From NCBI GenBank assembly GCA_015068525.1, contig SVKJ01000040.1, forward strand, positions 1 to 8,492: 8,492 bases of DNA, in the 5' to 3' direction. How positions within the stretch are numbered: position 1 is the first letter of the stretch; each line of letters opens with the position of its first letter. The position numbers and the translations under genes are program-made. Positions 6,382 to 8,492 of the stretch are shown piece by piece. The notes under the pieces were generated by a model. That model ran no database searches, was not told the DNA's origin, and saw only the letters and a list, made by a program, of their open reading frames with translations. This DNA is from Oscillospiraceae bacterium (GTDB taxonomy: Bacteria; Bacillota; Clostridia; UMGS1840; HGM11507).

Positions 6382-6758
6382 AAATGGGATACATTGCACT
6401 TGCGCTTATTATTCTTATAACATGTCTTCTTTTTATGTTTAATAACTATCTTGAAAATTCGGCAAACACTATGACAAAACTTATTAAGACAATGAATTAT
6501 AACGTGCAAAAAAAAGATTATACTACGGCTTACAAAAGTTTTTTAAGTTTAAAAGATAAATGGGAAAAAAGCGAAAAAATAATACATCTTATTGTTGAAA
6601 ACGAAGAACTTGACAATATAAACATAACAATTCATGAAATTGAATCATTTTTTGAAAATAAAACTTTTGAAGAATTTTTTGAAAAGAGTTATAATCTTAT
6701 TTTTTCAATAAATCATTTATATGAAAAGAATAAATTAAGTTTAGAAACCATCTTTTAA
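6378..6758 (+). CDS. DUF4363 family protein, partner of the YetF-like gene
   Basis: A 126-residue protein with one N-terminal membrane segment (GYIALALIILITCLLFMF, residues 4-21) and an otherwise helical, Lys/Glu-rich body (FLSLKDKWEKSEKIIHLIV, then NINITIHEIESFFENKTFEE, ending in KNKLSLETIF). The pattern of KDKWEKSEKI followed by a helix and a final KLSLENIF-like end is that of DUF4363 proteins, which in Clostridia usually sit next to DUF421 genes. The start overlaps the upstream stop as ATGA; a second ATG two codons on is possible, but the overlap and the GGA about 10 nt before favour 6378. Probably works with the YetF-like protein at the membrane; the job of the pair is unknown. No terminator was seen in the 73-nt gap that follows. 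Confidence 0.85.
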   Translation: MKMGYIALALIILITCLLFMFNNYLENSANTMTKLIKTMNYNVQKKDYTTAYKSFLSLKDKWEKSEKIIHLIVENEELDNINITIHEIESFFENKTFEEFFEKSYNLIFSINHLYEKNKLSLETIF

Positions 6759-6783
6759 TACTATCCTACTCAAAGCAAATGCA

Positions 6784-6794
6784 TATAATATAAT
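6784..6794 (+). promoter_or_regulatory. Possible -10 for the DUF3343/desulfurase operon
   Basis: Two overlapping TATAAT hexamers (6784-6789 and 6789-6794) lie 38-48 nt before the DUF3343 start, in the only gap of the plus-strand block. No -35 element with acceptable match is found at 17 nt, so this is weak. GAGG (6823-6826, in AGAGGAT) serves as the ribosome site for the gene. Confidence 0.3.
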
Positions 6795-6831
6795 ATACCG
6801 AGAATTTAAAAATATAGAAAAGAGGATAAAA

Positions 6832-7080
6832 ATGAAATATTATTTAGCTGTATTTTCATCCATTACATTTGCTAACAGACTAAAAAAGAAATTGGAAAAT
6901 TATCCGGGATATATAACTTTAATGCATACTCCTTTAAGTTTGTCAAAAAACGGTTGTTCGTACTCTTTAAGATTCAAAGAAGACAGGTTAAGCGACGTAA
7001 TAAGAGAAGCGAACGCTTTAAATATAACAATTAAAAATATTTATACTGAAGAAAATAATAAATATGTTAAATTTCAATGA
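6832..7080 (+). CDS. DUF3343 protein, putative sulfur/selenium carrier-like
   Basis: A small soluble protein of 82 residues of the DUF3343 family, whose members are proposed sulfur or selenium carriers because a conserved cysteine lies in a fixed place and the genes adjoin cysteine desulfurases. Seen: the opening strand MKYYLAVFSSITFANRLKKK typical of the family, the PLSLSKNGCSYSLRF motif (residues 34-48) with Cys42, and a C-terminal strand ending IYTEENNKYVKFQ. The family motif usually reads close to SSCGLSLRF; here it is NGCSYSLRF, with the Cys and LRF kept. The gene ends inside the next start (ATGA), so it is made together with the desulfurase and is presumably its acceptor. No SelD, YedF or TusA gene is in view, so whether selenium is involved cannot be told. 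Confidence 0.85.
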   Translation: MKYYLAVFSSITFANRLKKKLENYPGYITLMHTPLSLSKNGCSYSLRFKEDRLSDVIREANALNITIKNIYTEENNKYVKFQ

Positions 7081-8207
7081 TTTATCTTGACAACAGTGCC
7101 ACCACAGGAAAAAAACCCTATATGGTTAAAAAAGCAATTTTACAGGAACTTGAAGAAAGTGCCAATCCCGGCAGATCATCACATTTTTCAGGATTAAGAG
7201 CGCTTAATAAAATATACGAAGCGAGAGAACAATTATCTCGTCTTTTTAAAATCAATGAACCCGAAAACTTTATTTTAACACCTAACGCAACCTACGCTCT
7301 TAATTTTGCAATAAAAGGACTTTTAAAACCTTTTGACCATTGCATAACTACTACTATGGAACACAATTCTGTTATACGGCCCCTTAATTCTTTAAAAAAT
7401 GTTGATATATCATATGTAAAAGGGGATACATCGGGCTATATTTCTCCTTCTCTTATAAGCGAAAAAATAAAAAGCAATACAAAACTGATTATTATAAATC
7501 ATTCTTCAAATGTAAACGGCATAGTTCAGGATATTGAAAAAATTTCCGAACTTGTAAAGGCATATAACATTCCTATTCTTATTGATGCATCTCAGAGTGC
7601 AGGGATTATAGATACAGACTGGTCTTCTTTTTCAATGATTGCTTTTGCGGGACATAAAAGTCTTTACGGGCCACAAGGTACAGGAGGGCTTTATGTAAAC
7701 TCAAAAATTAATCTTAATACTATAGTTGAGGGTGGAACAGGAAGCAATTCAAAAGATAAAAAAAACCCCGAAGAATATCCTGACCGTCTGGAAAGCGGAA
7801 CTCTTAACACACCGGGTTTTTCGGGACTTACAGAAGGTATTAAATTTGTTTTAGAACATGGAATATCAAATATTAAAGAATATGAACATTATTTAATCTC
7901 ACATCTTTTATCTTCCCTTTCAAATATGAAAAACATCACTCTATACTCGCCCTTTAATGTTGAAAAGTTAAGTAATTTAATATCTTTTAATATAAATGGT
8001 ATGGAGAGTTCTTTAGTTGCTGATATTTTAAACAGAGAATATAATATTGCTGTCCGTCCAGGATATCACTGCGCATATATGGCACACGAAACTTTGGGAA
8101 GTTCCGAAACAGGCTCAGTGAGGGTTAGCGTTTCTTATTTTAACAAACTTTCGGAAATTAAATACCTTATAGACGCAATAAATAAAATATCAAAAAATAG
8201 AAGTTGA
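7077..8207 (+). CDS. PLP-dependent cysteine desulfurase family protein
   Basis: Predicted to take sulfur from cysteine as an enzyme-bound persulfide, giving alanine. The 376-residue class-V aminotransferase fold is complete: start MIYLDNSATTGKKP; TMEHNSVIRPL with the cofactor-stacking His96; LIDASQSAG with Asp170 and Gln173; AGHKSLYGPQGTGGLY with the PLP lysine Lys194; RLESGTLNTPGFSGL (237-251); and RPGYHCAYMAHETLG (327-341) with the active Cys332. The short loop around the Cys and the SGTLNTPG motif fit the SufS-like subgroup (TIGR01977 type) rather than NifS/IscS. It overlaps the DUF3343 gene by 4 nt and no Shine-Dalgarno sequence lies before its ATG, so translation should depend on coupling. 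Target pathway (thio-modification, Fe-S, or selenium) is not shown. The last codons overlap a hairpin arm. Confidence 0.94.
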   Translation: MIYLDNSATTGKKPYMVKKAILQELEESANPGRSSHFSGLRALNKIYEAREQLSRLFKINEPENFILTPNATYALNFAIKGLLKPFDHCITTTMEHNSVIRPLNSLKNVDISYVKGDTSGYISPSLISEKIKSNTKLIIINHSSNVNGIVQDIEKISELVKAYNIPILIDASQSAGIIDTDWSSFSMIAFAGHKSLYGPQGTGGLYVNSKINLNTIVEGGTGSNSKDKKNPEEYPDRLESGTLNTPGFSGLTEGIKFVLEHGISNIKEYEHYLISHLLSSLSNMKNITLYSPFNVEKLSNLISFNINGMESSLVADILNREYNIAVRPGYHCAYMAHETLGSSETGSVRVSVSYFNKLSEIKYLIDAINKISKNRS

Positions 8208-8222
8208 GATTACTCAACTTCT
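8199..8222 (+). terminator. Perfect hairpin at the end of the desulfurase gene, lacking a T-run
   Basis: AGAAGTTGAG (8199-8208) and CTCAACTTCT (8213-8222) are perfect complements around a 4-nt loop, and the desulfurase stop codon lies in the left arm. The form is that of an intrinsic terminator, but the next bases are ACAGCG, not a T-run. It may be a terminator whose tail was lost when the following segment arrived. Function unproven. Confidence 0.4.
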
Positions 8223-8223
8223 A

Positions 8224-8253
8224 CAGCGTGCCGATAAACCTATCGTCACGCTG
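8224..8253. repeat. GC-rich inverted repeat in the desulfurase-IS gap
   Basis: CAGCGTGCCGATA (8224-8236) pairs with TATCGTCACGCTG (8241-8253) at 12 of 13 positions around an AACC loop; the one mismatch is at 8231/8246. It is one base from the previous hairpin, and no T- or A-run follows on either side, so it is not a plain terminator. Together the two hairpins fill 8199-8253. Confidence 0.6.
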
Positions 8254-8396
8254 GCAGAGTTCGAAAAAGGATGGGATATTTTAGCAAAATGAATGCAGAC
8301 AGTACTAAAGTACGGCAAGGCTCATTTTGTTAAAAAGCAAAGAATGGCAAGGGTTTCTCGATGATACTGATGTGACCCCAAAAAGTTAGACTTTTT

Positions 8397-8433
8397 ATAG
8401 CGTAGTGGTTTTAGAGGCTGCTACGCTATTTTT
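8397..8433 (+). terminator. Terminator inside the IS end, facing into the element
   Basis: In plus-strand RNA ATAGCGTAGTGG (8397-8408) pairs over 12 positions with CTGCTACGCTAT (8418-8429, wobbles at 8406 and 8407) around a 9-nt loop, followed by five T residues (8429-8433). On the minus strand the wobbles become A-C mismatches and the following run is A, so it works in the plus direction only. It would stop transcripts entering the IS from the desulfurase side before they run antisense to the transposase. Confidence 0.7.
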
Positions 8434-8492
8434 ATGCAACTAAGGCTTTAAGTCGATATTCAACCGGACTCATCCACCCAAGTTTTTCTTTA
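8432..8492 (-). CDS. IS3-family transposase OrfB, C-terminal 19 residues only
   Basis: The last 19 codons read KEKLGWMSPVEYRLKALVA and a TAA stop, the familiar end of the rve-type DDE integrase subunit of IS3/IS150-group transposases (K-x-K-L-G-x-x-S-P-V-E-Y-R). In intact members this is the tail of OrfB, made by frameshifting with OrfA. The catalytic DDE residues and OrfA lie off the right edge, so activity cannot be judged. A T-free stem on the minus strand follows the stop. Confidence 0.85.
   Translation of the reverse strand, partial: KEKLGWMSPVEYRLKALVA

Larger units (their letters stand above)
8182..8364 (+). pseudogene. Decayed reading frame of unknown origin
   Basis: One frame reads through from 8182 with a single TGA at 8290-8292: from 8209 ITQLLQRADKPIVTLAEF, then EKGWDILAK, stop, then MQTVLKYGKAHFVKKQRMAR, VSR and a TGA at 8362. 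The piece after the stop starts with ATG and is 23 codons. Base composition of 8224-8280 is visibly richer in G and C than the neighbouring genes, and codons such as CAG, CGT, GCC, CTG and GTC appear in a cluster. No start or ribosome site is present for the first half. I do not recognise the protein. It may be the C-terminal end of a lost gene, or chance openness over structured DNA. Confidence 0.25.
8371..8492 (-). mobile_element. 3' end of an IS3-family element (IS150-like), running off the window
   Basis: From about 8371 the plus strand reads TGTGACCCCAAAAAGTTAGA, the style of terminal inverted repeat found in IS150-like IS3 members. Inside it is a terminator-like stem, then the end of a minus-strand transposase. 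The exact boundary (8368, 8371 or 8374) cannot be fixed because the other end and the target duplication are outside the window. The element inserted beyond the desulfurase gene, in the 160-nt segment of decayed sequence, and does not break a complete gene in view. Confidence 0.82.

Noticed and set aside
8290..8292. In-frame TGA as a selenocysteine codon, given the DUF3343/desulfurase neighbours
   Set aside because: The frame before it has no start codon or ribosome site, an ATG follows the TGA directly, and the sequence is unlike any selenoprotein I know. A broken frame explains it better.
1..8492. CRISPR array or tRNA genes
   Set aside because: No regularly spaced direct repeats and no cloverleaf with GGTTCGA-type arm were seen on either strand.

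Overview
The window is AT-rich DNA from a spore-forming, low-GC Gram-positive bacterium, most likely an anaerobic Clostridia member. The evidence is a spoIVA gene behind a sigma-E-type promoter, a YetF/DUF4363 pair, a DUF3343/cysteine desulfurase pair, an SLH-domain surface protein, strong AAGGAGG-type ribosome sites and a Firmicutes-style 6S RNA. The genus cannot be named from the sequence alone.

Layout. Minus strand, read right to left from the divergent gap at 5591-5703: an exported SLH-domain protein (4541-5590), a 6S RNA gene (about 4344-4538), a two-gene module of a putative winged-helix partner protein (3699-4256) and a HipA-like kinase (2597-3676) closed by an intrinsic terminator (2545-2590), a short region of gene wreckage (an XRE-regulator tail on the plus strand and a SLOG-family tail on the minus strand, 2266-2546), an EamA-family exporter with its own sigma-A promoter (1304-2197), and the first 403 codons of spoIVA (1-1209, continuing off the left edge). 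Plus strand: a YetF-like membrane protein and DUF4363 protein (5704-6758, ATGA overlap), then a DUF3343 protein and a class-V aminotransferase-fold cysteine desulfurase (6832-8207, ATGA overlap). The right edge holds a 160-bp segment of odd, GC-richer sequence with two hairpins and a broken reading frame, then the 3' end of an IS3-family element whose transposase runs off the window.

How the parts relate. spoIVA, 6S RNA, yetF/DUF4363 and the DUF3343/desulfurase pair look like ordinary chromosomal genes. The accessory layer is the HipA-like module with the flanking SLOG and XRE fragments, plus the IS3 end. The module is the best candidate for something less described: it pairs a kinase with intact HipA catalytic residues with a 185-residue protein that is clearly not HipB. 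I regard it as a candidate toxin/antitoxin-like or defence-like pair, not a proven system. Start codons of five genes were moved from the longest frame to internal ATGs or kept by overlap, on ribosome-site evidence stated in each entry.
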